From NCBI GenBank assembly GCA_022822855.1, contig JAJDYG010000016.1, positions 1-64,000 on the forward strand: 64,000 nt of DNA, read 5' to 3'. The DNA comes from Dehalococcoidia bacterium. Its GTDB lineage: Bacteria > Chloroflexota > Dehalococcoidia > Bin125. Position numbers and translations under genes: made by a program. Each line of letters opens with the position of its first letter. Within the stretch, counting starts at the first letter, position 1. Shown here in pieces: positions 32,595-40,611 of this stretch. The notes under the pieces were generated by a model that did not search any database, was not told where the DNA came from, and saw nothing but the letters and a program-made list of their open reading frames with translations.

Positions 32595-33401
32595 TCAGCG
32601 GCCCTTGAACTGGGCGGGACGCTTTTCGGCGAAGGCGGTGGTGCCTTCGCGTGCGTCCTCGGTGACCATGATTTCAGAGTAGAGCTGCGATTCCAACGTC
32701 ATACCCTCGGCGAAGCCGGTCTGGAGGAGCACGCCCTCGTAGGCGGCGCGCTTAGATGCTCGGACGGCGAGCGGCGCGTTGGAGGCGATTTCCTCGGCCC
32801 ATTCGCGGGCGGTGGGGAGCAGGTCATCGGGTGTGGTGACCGCGTTGGCGAGGCCGATCCGGTGCGCTTCGTTGGCGTCGAGGTGATTGGCCCGGAGGAG
32901 CAGCTCCAGCGCTTTGCCGAAAGGGACGTAGCGGGCGAGCCGCTGGACCTGTCCGCCGCCCGGCAGCAGGCCGCGTTTGGGGGCCATGGATCCGATGCGC
33001 GCCGCGTCGCTCATGATCCGCAGGTCGCAGGAGAGGGCGAGGGCGAAACCCCCGGCGAGGCACCAGCCGTTGATCGCGGCGATGACCGGCTTCCAGGTCT
33101 TGTCGGGGCCCCAGCTTGAGAGTCCGGCAGCGTTGGAGGGATCCGCTTCGCGTCGCGCGGCCGAGGTGGCCGCCCGATTGATCTCGTCGTTGTGCGCGTC
33201 GGGCCGGACGAGGTCGCGGCCGGCGCAGAATGCGCGTCCCGCGCCGGTGATGATCGCGACGTGGAGGCTGTCGCTCTGATCGAACTCCGACCAGAACTCG
33301 TCGAGCTGGCGCGACATCTCGGGGTCGATCGCGTTCATGCGCTCGGGCCGGTCGAGCGTGATCGTGGCGATCTTGCCGTCGGTCTCGATGCGGACGGACA
33401 T
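32595..33401 (-). CDS. Enoyl-CoA hydratase/isomerase family protein
   Basis: 268 residues with the crotonase fold: ITLDRPERMNAI, the first oxyanion loop AFCAGRDL, the second INGWCLAGGFALALSCDLRI, then MAPKRGLLPGGGQVQRL. Glu residues at the usual catalytic places are not obvious (GLLPGGG), so an isomerase, hydrolase or dehalogenase activity is possible. It begins 6 bp after the MoaD-like gene and precedes the amidase gene. Confidence 0.85.
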   Translation of the reverse strand: MSVRIETDGKIATITLDRPERMNAIDPEMSRQLDEFWSEFDQSDSLHVAIITGAGRAFCAGRDLVRPDAHNDEINRAATSAARREADPSNAAGLSSWGPDKTWKPVIAAINGWCLAGGFALALSCDLRIMSDAARIGSMAPKRGLLPGGGQVQRLARYVPFGKALELLLRANHLDANEAHRIGLANAVTTPDDLLPTAREWAEEIASNAPLAVRASKRAAYEGVLLQTGFAEGMTLESQLYSEIMVTEDAREGTTAFAEKRPAQFKGR

Positions 33402-33407
33402 CTGAGG

Positions 33408-33683
33408 CTATCCGCCCGCGACGGCGGGGACGATGGAGACTTCGTCGCCCTGGCTCAGGGAGGTGTGCAGGCCCTCGAGGAAGCGCACGTCTTCGCCGTT
33501 GACGAAGAGGTTGACGAAGCGGCGGATTTCGCCATCCTCATCGACGATTCGATCGCCGATGCCGGGGAACTGGCGCTCAAGGTCGAGGACCAGGTGTTGG
33601 AGGGTGTCGCCGGCGGCCTCGACCACATCTTTGTCGGAGGTGAGGGAGCGCAGGGGAGTCGGAATGCGCACGGAAACGCTCAT
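33408..33683 (-). CDS. MoaD/ThiS-like beta-grasp protein with C-terminal Gly-Gly
   Basis: 91 residues from ATG 33683. A beta-grasp fold is indicated by VSVRIPTPLRSLT, FVNLFVNGEDVRFLEGL and EVSIVPAVAGG. The terminal GG is the hallmark of sulfur carriers that are adenylated and thiocarboxylated by an E1-like enzyme. No moaE, thiG or E1 gene is adjacent; an enoyl-CoA hydratase-fold gene follows at 6 bp. Molybdopterin synthase small subunit is the default reading, but a dedicated sulfur carrier is also possible. Confidence 0.85.
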   Translation of the reverse strand: MSVSVRIPTPLRSLTSDKDVVEAAGDTLQHLVLDLERQFPGIGDRIVDEDGEIRRFVNLFVNGEDVRFLEGLHTSLSQGDEVSIVPAVAGG

Positions 33684-33795
33684 CAACGGAGCTCGATTCG
33701 TTCTGTTGTATTTCGATTGATTAGAGGTTAGCGCGGGTCAGGGCGAGCGTCTGCGCTGACAGATGCAGACGACCGCCGGGCGGAATTGGACTCCG

Positions 33796-34122
33796 CTACT
33801 CGTCGGGCTGGACGGGCTCCCAGAGAACCTGGCAGGGCGAACAGACGAGGGCGGAGATGACCTCGCGCCCGCCGTCGCTCTCGAGGTCGAGCGTTTCGTA
33901 CTCGATATCCGCCTCGGCCCCGCAGTCGGGGCAGAGCGGCCGCAGCACATAGTCGAAGTCGCCCGAGGTGACCGAACTGCGATGGATGAGGGTGTCGATG
34001 TCGACCCACTCATCGAAGGGGATCGTCCGCACGGCGAAACTGGCGAGATCGGCGGAGAGATCAGCGGGCATGCTCGCCTCGGGCGAGTCGCCTCGCGTTT
34101 GTCCGCCTCCGCGTGTGGTCAT
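33796..34122 (-). CDS. Small zinc-ribbon protein
   Basis: 108 residues; ATG 34071 (after GAGG) is an alternative start that gives 91 residues. A zinc-ribbon is shown by LCPDCGAE and VCSPCQ. The N-terminal part (ASFAVRTIPFDEWVDIDTLIHRS) is conserved-looking. No family is recognised. Nucleic-acid binding or structural zinc are the usual roles for such ribbons. Confidence 0.6.
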   Translation of the reverse strand: MTTRGGGQTRGDSPEASMPADLSADLASFAVRTIPFDEWVDIDTLIHRSSVTSGDFDYVLRPLCPDCGAEADIEYETLDLESDGGREVISALVCSPCQVLWEPVQPDE

Positions 34123-34157
34123 ACCCGCAGTTTAGGCGCATGCGGTTGCGACGTTGG

Positions 34158-34412
34158 TTAGCGGCGGTACATTGAGCGGACGGCCGAGTCTGCTTCATCG
34201 TCGCTCCAGGCCTGGCGGCCACCACTGCGACGCCCGGTGAAGATGTCGGAGTTGTTGATCCGCTTGTCCTCGGGAATCGAATTGTAGAACTCACGGCGGG
34301 AGTTACAACGTGGACAGTGTCCTACCGAGGACGCGCCGTCGGGCGAATCTATCAGCCAGTTATGGGCACACTTCTGAGGGACGGCGGAGGTTCCGGCAAC
34401 GGCGGTAACCAT
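34158..34412 (-). CDS. Small zinc-finger-like protein
   Basis: 84 residues, AGGAG 8 bp before the ATG at 34412. The core CAHNWLIDSPDG...GHCPRCNSRREF has Cys/His spacing that could bind one zinc, followed by NSIPEDKRINNSDIF and a basic tail. Similar short proteins occur in actinobacteria and Chloroflexota; function is unknown. Its upstream region is unusually AT-rich. Confidence 0.6.
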   Translation of the reverse strand: MVTAVAGTSAVPQKCAHNWLIDSPDGASSVGHCPRCNSRREFYNSIPEDKRINNSDIFTGRRSGGRQAWSDDEADSAVRSMYRR

Positions 34413-34627
34413 CTCATTGCTCCTGTGAGATCGGCCCGCCGCCTGGCGTCCTGTTCGCGGATCGTACTTTACGTAGCGTCCGGAATTGGAATTACAATCG
34501 CGGATATCGTTAGGTTTGTCAACTAGATGTAACGTTCGTTGTTATGTCGCGTGACAGTATAATTGTGCTAAAACTCCGTTCTAATGGTAAAACGCCTACG
34601 CGATTAACTTAATGAGGATTTGATTTA
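34413..34627. other. AT-rich non-coding stretch next to the IS
   Basis: The base composition is clearly lower in G+C than the rest of the window, and it contains TATAAT at about 34557-34562. It ends at the TA target site of the IS. It may be the promoter region of the small minus-strand gene, or an insertion hot spot. Confidence 0.5.
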
Positions 34628-34643
34628 GGGCGTGTTCACATTG
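34628..34643. repeat. IS left inverted repeat
   Basis: GGGCGTGTTCACATTG; pairs with 35466-35481 at 15 of 16 positions. Confidence 0.85.
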
Positions 34644-35411
34644 CTTTCAGCAGGTCGTAGATGAGGACCAGGTGGACGGCGGCGAGGTAGATCTGGTCGA
34701 GTTTGTCGCTGCGGAAGGCGATGCGGTGGAAGCGCTTGAGTCGGCAGAAGAAGCGCTCGACCTCGTTGCGTCGGCGATAACGGACGCGGTCGTAGGTCCA
34801 GGGTCGACGGCGGTTGGATTTAGGTGGCACGACAGGTTGGTAGCCGAGTTCGGCGGCCAGTCGTCGGGTGGCGTCGTCCTCGTAGGCGCGGTCCATGACC
34901 AGCGCCGGCGCGCCGCGGGCCGGACCGAGGCGGCGCAGCAGTTCCCGTCCGCAGGGCGCATCGTGGCGCTGACCAGGTGAGAGCCCGATGATCAGCGGGA
35001 TGCGGTCGTTGGCGACCAGCGCGTGCAGCTTCGTCGTCAACCCGCCGCGCGAGCGCCCGATCGCCTGGCGCCCCTTTTTCGCCGTGCCCCGCTCCCGTGC
35101 GCATGCACGGGGATGATCGTGCTGTCCAGCGAGAGCGTGTCGGCGTCCAACTCGGCCAGCAACTCCTGCTGCAAGGCCCGCGCCACGCGCTCCAGCACGC
35201 CGGTCTTGGCCCAGCGGTTGAGCCGCACGTAGATCGTGTGCCAGTTGCCGAACTCGCGCGGCAACCCGCGCCAGGTGCAGCCCTGGTAGTAGACGTACAG
35301 CCAGGCGTCGAGCGCCTGACGATGGGAAATCTTGACGTGATTGCCGCGCTGCGGCAGCAGCGGCTCGATGCGCGCGTCCTGCTCGTCGCTCAGTCTTGTC
35401 TGATCGGTCAT
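34636..35411 (-). CDS. IS5-family transposase expressed by -1 frameshift (two overlapping frames)
   Basis: Frame A (35411 to 35037) encodes the DUF4096-like N-terminal part (LSDEQDARIEPLLP, GCTWRGLPREFGNWHTIYVRLNRW, LDSTIIPVHAHG). Frame B (ends at 34636) encodes the DDE remainder (LTTKLHALV, LVMDRAYEDDATR, NEVERFFCRLK). They join at A5G4 (35071-35080): after CGA AAA, a -1 step gives KKGRQAIGRSRGGLTTK, the exact conserved IS5 joint. This supports programmed frameshifting rather than decay. The start at 35411 follows AGGTGA. Confidence 0.85.
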
Positions 35412-35465
35412 CTGGTCACCTGGGACCGCGCCGCCAACCGCTCCCACTCTGCCAGATCTACGCGC

Positions 35466-35481
35466 CAATGTGAACAGGCCC
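35466..35481. repeat. IS right inverted repeat
   Basis: Read outward-in, GGGCCTGTTCACATTG. Confidence 0.85.
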
Positions 35482-35945
35482 TAGTCCGAAGCAGCAATGG
35501 ACCTGGCGAATTCCAGAGCTCCCTCGGGGTGAGCATGGAAGTCGCGAGGCGCATCGATAATGTGCCGGACCACGCCTTCGGCGTCGATCACATAGGTCAT
35601 GCGGGCTGTGATGCCCCGTTCTTCATTGAGAATGCCCCAGGCCTTGCCGGTCTTGCCCCAGGGAAAGTCGCCGAGCAGTGGGAATTCGAGACCCAGCTCA
35701 ATGGCGTAGGCGCCGTTGGCGAAGGGAGAGTCGACTGAAACGCCCAGTACCTGGACGCCCGCCTCCTGGAACTCGCTGTGCAGTTCCTGAAAGCGGCTGA
35801 GTTCGTTGGTTCAACCGCCAGTGAAGGCCAGCACGTACCAGGCCAACACGACGGTCTGGCCGCGATAGTCGGAGAGGGTGTGCTCTTTGCGGTCGCCATC
35901 CATCAGGGTGAAATCGGGTGCGACCTGTCCTATCTCGACGGCCAT
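35481..35945 (-). CDS. Peroxiredoxin, probable selenoprotein (in-frame TGA = Sec45)
   Basis: 154 residues when the TGA at 35811-35813 is read as selenocysteine. The frame starts at ATG 35945 ([20 protein letters not shown]) and is an AhpC/TSA-type thioredoxin fold. The active-site region reads [19 protein letters not shown]45 is exactly the peroxidatic cysteine. Downstream the family sequence continues ([45 protein letters not shown]). The Pro of the usual PxxxTxxC motif is Val38. A hairpin with arms GAACTC/GAGTTC follows the TGA by 6 nt and may be the SECIS. It reduces peroxides. The stop TAG is formed at the IS junction. Confidence 0.85.
35769..35804 (-). promoter_or_regulatory. Candidate SECIS stem in peroxiredoxin mRNA
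   Basis: On the transcript GAACTC begins 6 nt after the TGA and pairs with GAGTTC 24 nt later; a further GC/GC pairing with a bulged A is possible. Bacterial SECIS elements lie directly behind the UGA, as here. Weaker than the rhodanese hairpin. Confidence 0.45.
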
Positions 35946-36028
35946 GGCGCTCCTCCTGGCTCCGCGACGCCCTGGGCGGGCGGATCGCGCTCGCTGTTCA
36001 TATCCTAGTCGCTGGCTATACTTCGCCC

Positions 36029-36574
36029 ATGGCTAACGGCGCCGAGTACGACCTGGGTGCGGCGGAAGTGCTGGAAGCGGAAGCGATCGGACCACCCGGT
36101 CAGCGCCGTTTCCGGCTGCGCGTGATCGCGGGCGACCAGACGGCCTCGATCTGGTGTGAGAAGACGCAGGTGTCGGCGCTGGCTGAGGCGATCCAGCAGG
36201 TTCTGTCGAGACACCGACAGACAAGCGACGGCCGCCGTCCGTCGGCGCGTCCGCTGGAGCCGTTTCCCGATCGCGCCACCCACGACTTCCTGGCCGGCAG
36301 AATCGCACTGGGATACGACGACGACGCCGACACGATCACGCTGTTCGCTACGGATATCGAGGAAGCGGGAGCGAATCCGACTCCCACGTTGCGGGTCGAC
36401 CTCGACCGCCAGGCGGCGCGGCTGTTCACAGTGCAGGCAGAGGAGACTGTCGCCGGTGGACGACCGAGCTGCCCGCTGTGCAAACAACCGCTGGAGGGAT
36501 CGGAACACCTCTGCCCGCGCACCAACGGGCACGCCGAGGACGCACTCGCCGAAATCGGGCCGCCGGAGCTCTAG
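36029..36574 (+). CDS. DUF3090 family protein
   Basis: 181 residues from ATG 36029. Features are the N-terminal strand [29 protein letters not shown], then [21 protein letters not shown], and a C-terminal treble-clef zinc motif ([21 protein letters not shown]). This is the DUF3090 pattern known from Actinobacteria, where the gene neighbours a phosphatase and a kinase-like protein; function is undetermined. Here it precedes an MFS transporter by 15 bp. Confidence 0.85.
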   Translation: MANGAEYDLGAAEVLEAEAIGPPGQRRFRLRVIAGDQTASIWCEKTQVSALAEAIQQVLSRHRQTSDGRRPSARPLEPFPDRATHDFLAGRIALGYDDDADTITLFATDIEEAGANPTPTLRVDLDRQAARLFTVQAEETVAGGRPSCPLCKQPLEGSEHLCPRTNGHAEDALAEIGPPEL

Positions 36575-36589
36575 GCCCGGAGGCGCTGG

Positions 36590-37903
36590 TTGTCCGTCTA
36601 TGAGGGTTCGTCGACGAGAGATTGGCTGACTGCGCGTCCCGCGCCCCAGCACTTGCCGCTGCTCCGCACGGTCGTACGAGTCGCGTCGGGAATTCCGCCG
36701 AGGCGCCCGCCGTTGTGGTCCCTGCAGTACGTCTTCTCACTGCTCGGCACGGCATCGTTCTTCGCCTGCTTCTTTTATCTGACCACAACACTGCCGCGAG
36801 AGATGACCGACCTCGGCTTCAATCTGTTCGAGGTGGGCCTCGTCGTCGGCGGTTACGCGGCCGTACCGATCCTGCTCCGACCGTTTGTCGGGCGGTGGAG
36901 CGATGGCGGGCATCGCATTCTGCAGATGCGTCTGGCGTTGTTGGCCTTCATCGGTTCATTCCTCTTGATGATCTTCACAGAGAATCTCTGGGCTCTCTTT
37001 GCGTTGCGCTGCGTGCAAGGCATCGGGATGGCCGCCTATCCGACCTCGGCGGGTTCGCTGGTGGCGGAGATTGTGCCTCCGATGAGACGCGGAGAAGGAC
37101 TTGGATTCTTCGGTCTGTCGACCAGCTTCGCGCAGACGGCTTCACCGGTCGCCGGGGGTGCGATTGCGGTGGTCGGCGGATTCGAAGGCGTGCTTATCCT
37201 CGGCGCGGTCACGGCAGGCGTGTCGCTTCTGGTCACCGTCTTCCAGCGGGAGCCTGCTCCGCACGGCGCTCCACCGCCGGTGTCACTGAAGGCGTTGATT
37301 CCGGCGCGCGCCGTGTTTCCGATGATCGTGTTCCTCAGCGTGACGCTCGGATTCTCCGTTGCTGCAGCATTCCTGGAGCCGCTGGCCGATCAGCCGCACC
37401 GGAACCTGGGTTTCGTCCCACTCTTCTTTATGTTCTCGGGGGTTGGCGCGATGCTCTCTCGGCCGCTGGCCGGCCGGATTTCGGATCGGGTCGGTCGGGT
37501 TCCGATCATCATTCCCGGCCTGATCGCAACATGCGCGGGGATGGCGTTAGTGGCACAATCGGAGACAGCGGGGATGCTGTGGGTCGCCGGTCTGTTGACA
37601 GGCATTGGCATGGGCGGTGCGCATACGGGACTGTTGGCCCTGGCGGTCGATCGCGTGGCCGGGAACCAGAGGGGCGGCGCGACGGCGACGTTCCAATTGG
37701 CCTGGGATGTCGGCGGATTCGCCTCGTTCCTGATCGGCATCGTCGGCGCATTCTTCAGTGTGGAAGCGATCTTCTGGGTTGCTGCGCTGGGTGCACTGTT
37801 GGCCCTTGGAGCGCTTTTGTTGGGCCGGATGATGGGATGGACCCGATCCGCACCGCCCTCACTGGAACCGGTTGGGGCCGGGGTGGCCGCCGGAGGCGGG
37901 TGA
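36590..37903 (+). CDS. MFS transporter
   Basis: 437 residues from a TTG start at 36590, 6 bp behind GGAGG. Twelve hydrophobic helices are discernible. The N-half has GRWSDGGHRILQMRL (the loop 2-3 motif) and the C-half GRISDRVGRVPII, its repeat. The helix 4-5 region AYPTSAGSLVAEIVPPMRRGEGLGFFG is typical of drug or metabolite exporters. The substrate is unknown. Confidence 0.87.
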   Translation: MSVYEGSSTRDWLTARPAPQHLPLLRTVVRVASGIPPRRPPLWSLQYVFSLLGTASFFACFFYLTTTLPREMTDLGFNLFEVGLVVGGYAAVPILLRPFVGRWSDGGHRILQMRLALLAFIGSFLLMIFTENLWALFALRCVQGIGMAAYPTSAGSLVAEIVPPMRRGEGLGFFGLSTSFAQTASPVAGGAIAVVGGFEGVLILGAVTAGVSLLVTVFQREPAPHGAPPPVSLKALIPARAVFPMIVFLSVTLGFSVAAAFLEPLADQPHRNLGFVPLFFMFSGVGAMLSRPLAGRISDRVGRVPIIIPGLIATCAGMALVAQSETAGMLWVAGLLTGIGMGGAHTGLLALAVDRVAGNQRGGATATFQLAWDVGGFASFLIGIVGAFFSVEAIFWVAALGALLALGALLLGRMMGWTRSAPPSLEPVGAGVAAGGG

Positions 37904-37909
37904 TGCGGC

Positions 37910-38506
37910 ATGTCCGACTGGTCGAGGCCTTCTGAACAGCTCGAACTGCGGGAACTCAGCCGCGAGATCAATCCCGCCCGGGCCTTCCATCGGCGCTGGT
38001 ACAGCCTGGCCTTCCTGGCCGGCGTGATGCTGGTCTGCATCCTGGGATTCTCGACCAGTCTGTTCGACTCCGGCCCGACAGATCTGGATGTCAGCGCCGC
38101 CTATCGGGAGGGAATTGACCGGGGCACCGTGAGCGCTCAGGCAGCCTGGGAAGAGAGGCTGGAGACGGCCTGGTGGGAGGAGTACCTGCGAGGCAAGGGC
38201 GAGGGATCATCGTTGGCGCCAACGCTCGCCGAGGCGGTGCGGGACGGGTTTAGCTGGGAGGGTGGTTTTGAGGCAGGGCTGCAGTCGCCTGATATCGATC
38301 CTGATCGCAGCTACCGGGAAGGCTGGATGCAAGGGTATGCGCGGGCCTGGACGCAAGTCACCGGAGTGTCGAGCCGCGCGACCCTTGCCAACGGCCGAGC
38401 CGGATCGAGTTCCAGCAGCGTGCAATGGTTCGAATGGGAGGAGGAGTCTTGGCAAGCAGGTTCGCACTCACACTGGTCCTGTCTTTCGCCGGGGGCGTAC
38501 TGCTGA
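37910..38506 (+). CDS. Single-pass membrane protein, paralog of the next gene
   Basis: 198 residues. A basic N-terminal cytoplasmic part (about 1-32) is followed by one membrane helix (33-52) and an outside part with repeated EG/EGW motifs (AAYREGIDRGT, DGFSWEGGFEAGLQ, SYREGWMQGYARAW). After the helix both this protein and the next show FDxGPxxxDVSxAxxxG. Function is unknown; the regular Gly/aromatic spacing suggests a helical repeat. Confidence 0.6.
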   Translation: MSDWSRPSEQLELRELSREINPARAFHRRWYSLAFLAGVMLVCILGFSTSLFDSGPTDLDVSAAYREGIDRGTVSAQAAWEERLETAWWEEYLRGKGEGSSLAPTLAEAVRDGFSWEGGFEAGLQSPDIDPDRSYREGWMQGYARAWTQVTGVSSRATLANGRAGSSSSSVQWFEWEEESWQAGSHSHWSCLSPGAYC

Positions 38507-38895
38507 CAGCCGGCCTCGGCGGGGCGCTTGGCGTCTTCGACCGTGGACCAAGCGAGATGGATGTCAGCGACGCTCGTCTGCGCGGTCTTGACGAGGCAAC
38601 CGCTGAGGTAGACGCCGACATGGACGGCGAGCTCGAGGAGCGCAAGCTGGCCGGCTATCAGCGGGGGCGAGAAGCCGCGGAGTGGCTGTCGCTCGATCGG
38701 CTGCCAAACCCCGACAGTTGGTTTGCCGGTGTGGCCGCCGGCAGGGTCGAACTCGAAAGGTGGGCCGCCAAAGCATATCGCAATGGGTTGGAGGTTGGAC
38801 AGCGGCAGGGACGGGACGAAGCGCTGGGATTCGTGAGATCGAATCCCGATCCGGCGGACATTGCGGCTGACTCGGAGGAGCCGAACGACGAGTAG
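38449..38895 (+). CDS. Single-pass membrane protein, paralog of the previous gene
   Basis: 148 residues from TTG 38449, behind GGGAGGAGG; ATG 38425 in the same frame lacks a ribosome site. A membrane helix (about 3-25) leads to FDRGPSEMDVSDARLRGLDEAT, matching the preceding protein. Acidic helices follow (GELEERKLAGYQRGREAAEW, AYRNGLEVGQRQGRDEALGF). It overlaps the preceding gene by 58 bp. Function is unknown. Confidence 0.6.
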   Translation: MASRFALTLVLSFAGGVLLTAGLGGALGVFDRGPSEMDVSDARLRGLDEATAEVDADMDGELEERKLAGYQRGREAAEWLSLDRLPNPDSWFAGVAAGRVELERWAAKAYRNGLEVGQRQGRDEALGFVRSNPDPADIAADSEEPNDE

Positions 38896-38906
38896 GGAGA
38901 GCGAGC

Positions 38907-39572
38907 TCAGCCGTCGGGAGTTCGCTGACCCCACTGATTCCAGTGAATGATCTGCTCCAGCGGCACACGAGGCGCCGCCTTGAACGAATCGCCGGTGAAG
39001 TAGGCCATCGGCAGGAGCACCGCCTGGGTCACATCGTCGGGAATGCCGAGCAGTTCTTGCGATAGCGACTCATCCCGCAAGTGCAGCGTCGTCCAGGCCA
39101 TCCCGATCCCGCGCGAACGAGCAGCCAGCATGAACGACCATGCGCCCGGAATGATCGAGCCGTAGGTCGCTGCCTGCGCCATCTGCCCGGCGTCCTCGAC
39201 GCGTCCAGTGATGCAGGCGATCAACAGCGCCGGACAGCGGTGCATCTCGTGGGCCAGGAAGGTCGCCGAGCGCGTCACGCCATCCGCCGCAGCGGCAAGT
39301 GAGTCGCCCTCGGGCCAGCGCGGTCCTTGGTCGGCACGGGCCTGGGCTAGCTCCTCGAAGCTGTTCCTGTAGATCTCGGCGATGCCGGCGATCTTGCCCG
39401 GGTCGGTGACGACGATCCATTGCCACTGCTGCGAGTTCGACGCCGTTGGCGCCTGCAAAGCGATCTCGAGGCATTCGGTGATGACTTCCGGCTCGATCGG
39501 ACGGTCAAAGTCCAGCCGCAGGCGGACTGATCGCGTCGTGGTGAGGATGTAATCGGACTCGTAACGACTCAT
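38907..39572 (-). CDS. Nitroreductase family flavoprotein
   Basis: 221 residues from ATG 39572. The opening TTTRSVRLRLDFDRPIEPEVI and QAPTASNSQQWQWIVVTDPGK give the FMN-binding motif, and GSIIPGAWSFMLAARSRGIGMAWTTLHL the second flavin contact. The RSVR motif is kept. It reduces nitro- or quinone-type substrates with NAD(P)H. It overlaps the malonyltransferase gene by 4 bp. Its stop is near the end of the convergent membrane-protein gene. Confidence 0.85.
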   Translation of the reverse strand: MSRYESDYILTTTRSVRLRLDFDRPIEPEVITECLEIALQAPTASNSQQWQWIVVTDPGKIAGIAEIYRNSFEELAQARADQGPRWPEGDSLAAAADGVTRSATFLAHEMHRCPALLIACITGRVEDAGQMAQAATYGSIIPGAWSFMLAARSRGIGMAWTTLHLRDESLSQELLGIPDDVTQAVLLPMAYFTGDSFKAAPRVPLEQIIHWNQWGQRTPDG

Positions 39573-40528
39573 GTGGAGTTTCCTATCCCAGGTTCGGGGA
39601 GCTTGAGCTGACTGGCCCGTCGGATCTGAATGCGTTGCGGCAGGGTTTTGCCGTAACGCCGAACCAGGCCGGCCATCACGTTGCCAGGTCCCAGGGTCAA
39701 GTATCGCTGCACGCCGTTGTCGGACAGTGTGTTCAGTACCGACAGCCATTCCACCGGCCGGACATACTGAGATCTCAGTTCCTCGCGAAGTCGGTCTGGC
39801 GTTTCGATGATTTGACCGGCGCGGTTACCGAGGATCGGAATGAAGTCGTCCGTGATCGGCAGCGTATCGATGAGGTTTCGATTCTCTCGGTCAGAGCGCT
39901 CGAAGGCTGGCGTGTGAAACGCTCCCGCTACGCGCAGCGAGACCGCCTGGCAGTTGAACTCGGGCGCTCGCTCGGCAGCAAGTTTGAGTGACGGAATCGA
40001 GCCTCCGAGCACTGTCTGGTCCGGCGCGTTGTGATTGGCCAGCGATGCACCAGATTGTGCTGCTATGGCCTCTGCTGCCTCGCGCCCGGCGCCGACCATC
40101 GCAAGCAGTCCGCCCGGCCGATCGATGCAATCACGATCCATGGTCAGCCCGCATTCCCGGCTGAAGCGCAGCGTCGATTGCAGGTCCAGCGCTCCGGAGA
40201 TTGCCATCGCCGAGTTCATGCCGCTCGAGTGGCCGGTGACGTAGCTCAGCGGACCGAGATGCGACGCGATCCTGGCGTGCTCGGCTACGGCCCAGGCCAC
40301 CAGATACGGCTGCAGCAGCGACGGCTGTCGGAGGGCGAGTTCATCGACAGGATCAGTACTCAGGCCCAGCTTCCAGAGATCGCGATCGCAGATCTCGGAA
40401 GCCAGGCGAAACGCGTGTTGTCCTTCAGGCGTGAGCAGATCAATGCGCTCGGCGAGATCGGTGACGCCGCCCGCGCGCTGTGCGCCCTGTCCCGGACAGA
40501 TCAGGACGGTGAGCGGATGCTGATTCAC
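39569..40528 (-). CDS. Malonyl-CoA:ACP transacylase-like acyltransferase
   Basis: 319 residues from a GTG at 40528 (another GTG at 40579 is possible). PGQGAQ opens the domain, the nucleophile is Ser101 in GHSSG, and the catalytic His is in GAFHTPAF. The arginine-containing loop and the C-terminal GPGNVMAGLVRR fit FabD. Other fatty-acid synthesis genes are absent here, so it may serve a special acyl-transfer step. Overlap with the nitroreductase gene implies co-translation. Confidence 0.82.
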   Translation of the reverse strand: MNQHPLTVLICPGQGAQRAGGVTDLAERIDLLTPEGQHAFRLASEICDRDLWKLGLSTDPVDELALRQPSLLQPYLVAWAVAEHARIASHLGPLSYVTGHSSGMNSAMAISGALDLQSTLRFSRECGLTMDRDCIDRPGGLLAMVGAGREAAEAIAAQSGASLANHNAPDQTVLGGSIPSLKLAAERAPEFNCQAVSLRVAGAFHTPAFERSDRENRNLIDTLPITDDFIPILGNRAGQIIETPDRLREELRSQYVRPVEWLSVLNTLSDNGVQRYLTLGPGNVMAGLVRRYGKTLPQRIQIRRASQLKLPEPGIGNST

Positions 40529-40611
40529 GGAGTCAGCGTAGGCGCGACCGGCAACTGGCGCAGTGCCGCAGTTGCACACTCGGCGGCTCGGTTACCTGGC
40601 CGGCGGCGCGC

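Larger units (their letters stand above)
34628..35481 (-). mobile_element. IS5-family insertion sequence (IS427-like)
   Basis: 854 bp. The terminal repeats GGGCGTGTTCACATTG (34628-34643) and, reversed, GGGCCTGTTCACATTG (35466-35481) match at 15 of 16 positions. A TA duplication flanks it (34626-34627, 35482-35483). It carries a two-frame transposase typical of the IS427 subgroup. It was inserted exactly at the 3' end of the peroxiredoxin gene, whose stop codon uses the first IS base. Confidence 0.88.

Noticed and set aside
31246..32682. 478-codon plus-strand frame over the amidase gene
   Set aside because: Shadow of the amidase, which carries the full Ser-Ser-Lys signature.
35037..35411. Transposase frameshift considered as inactivation
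   Set aside because: The shift lies at an A5G4 site that restores the exact conserved joint, as in active IS5 relatives.
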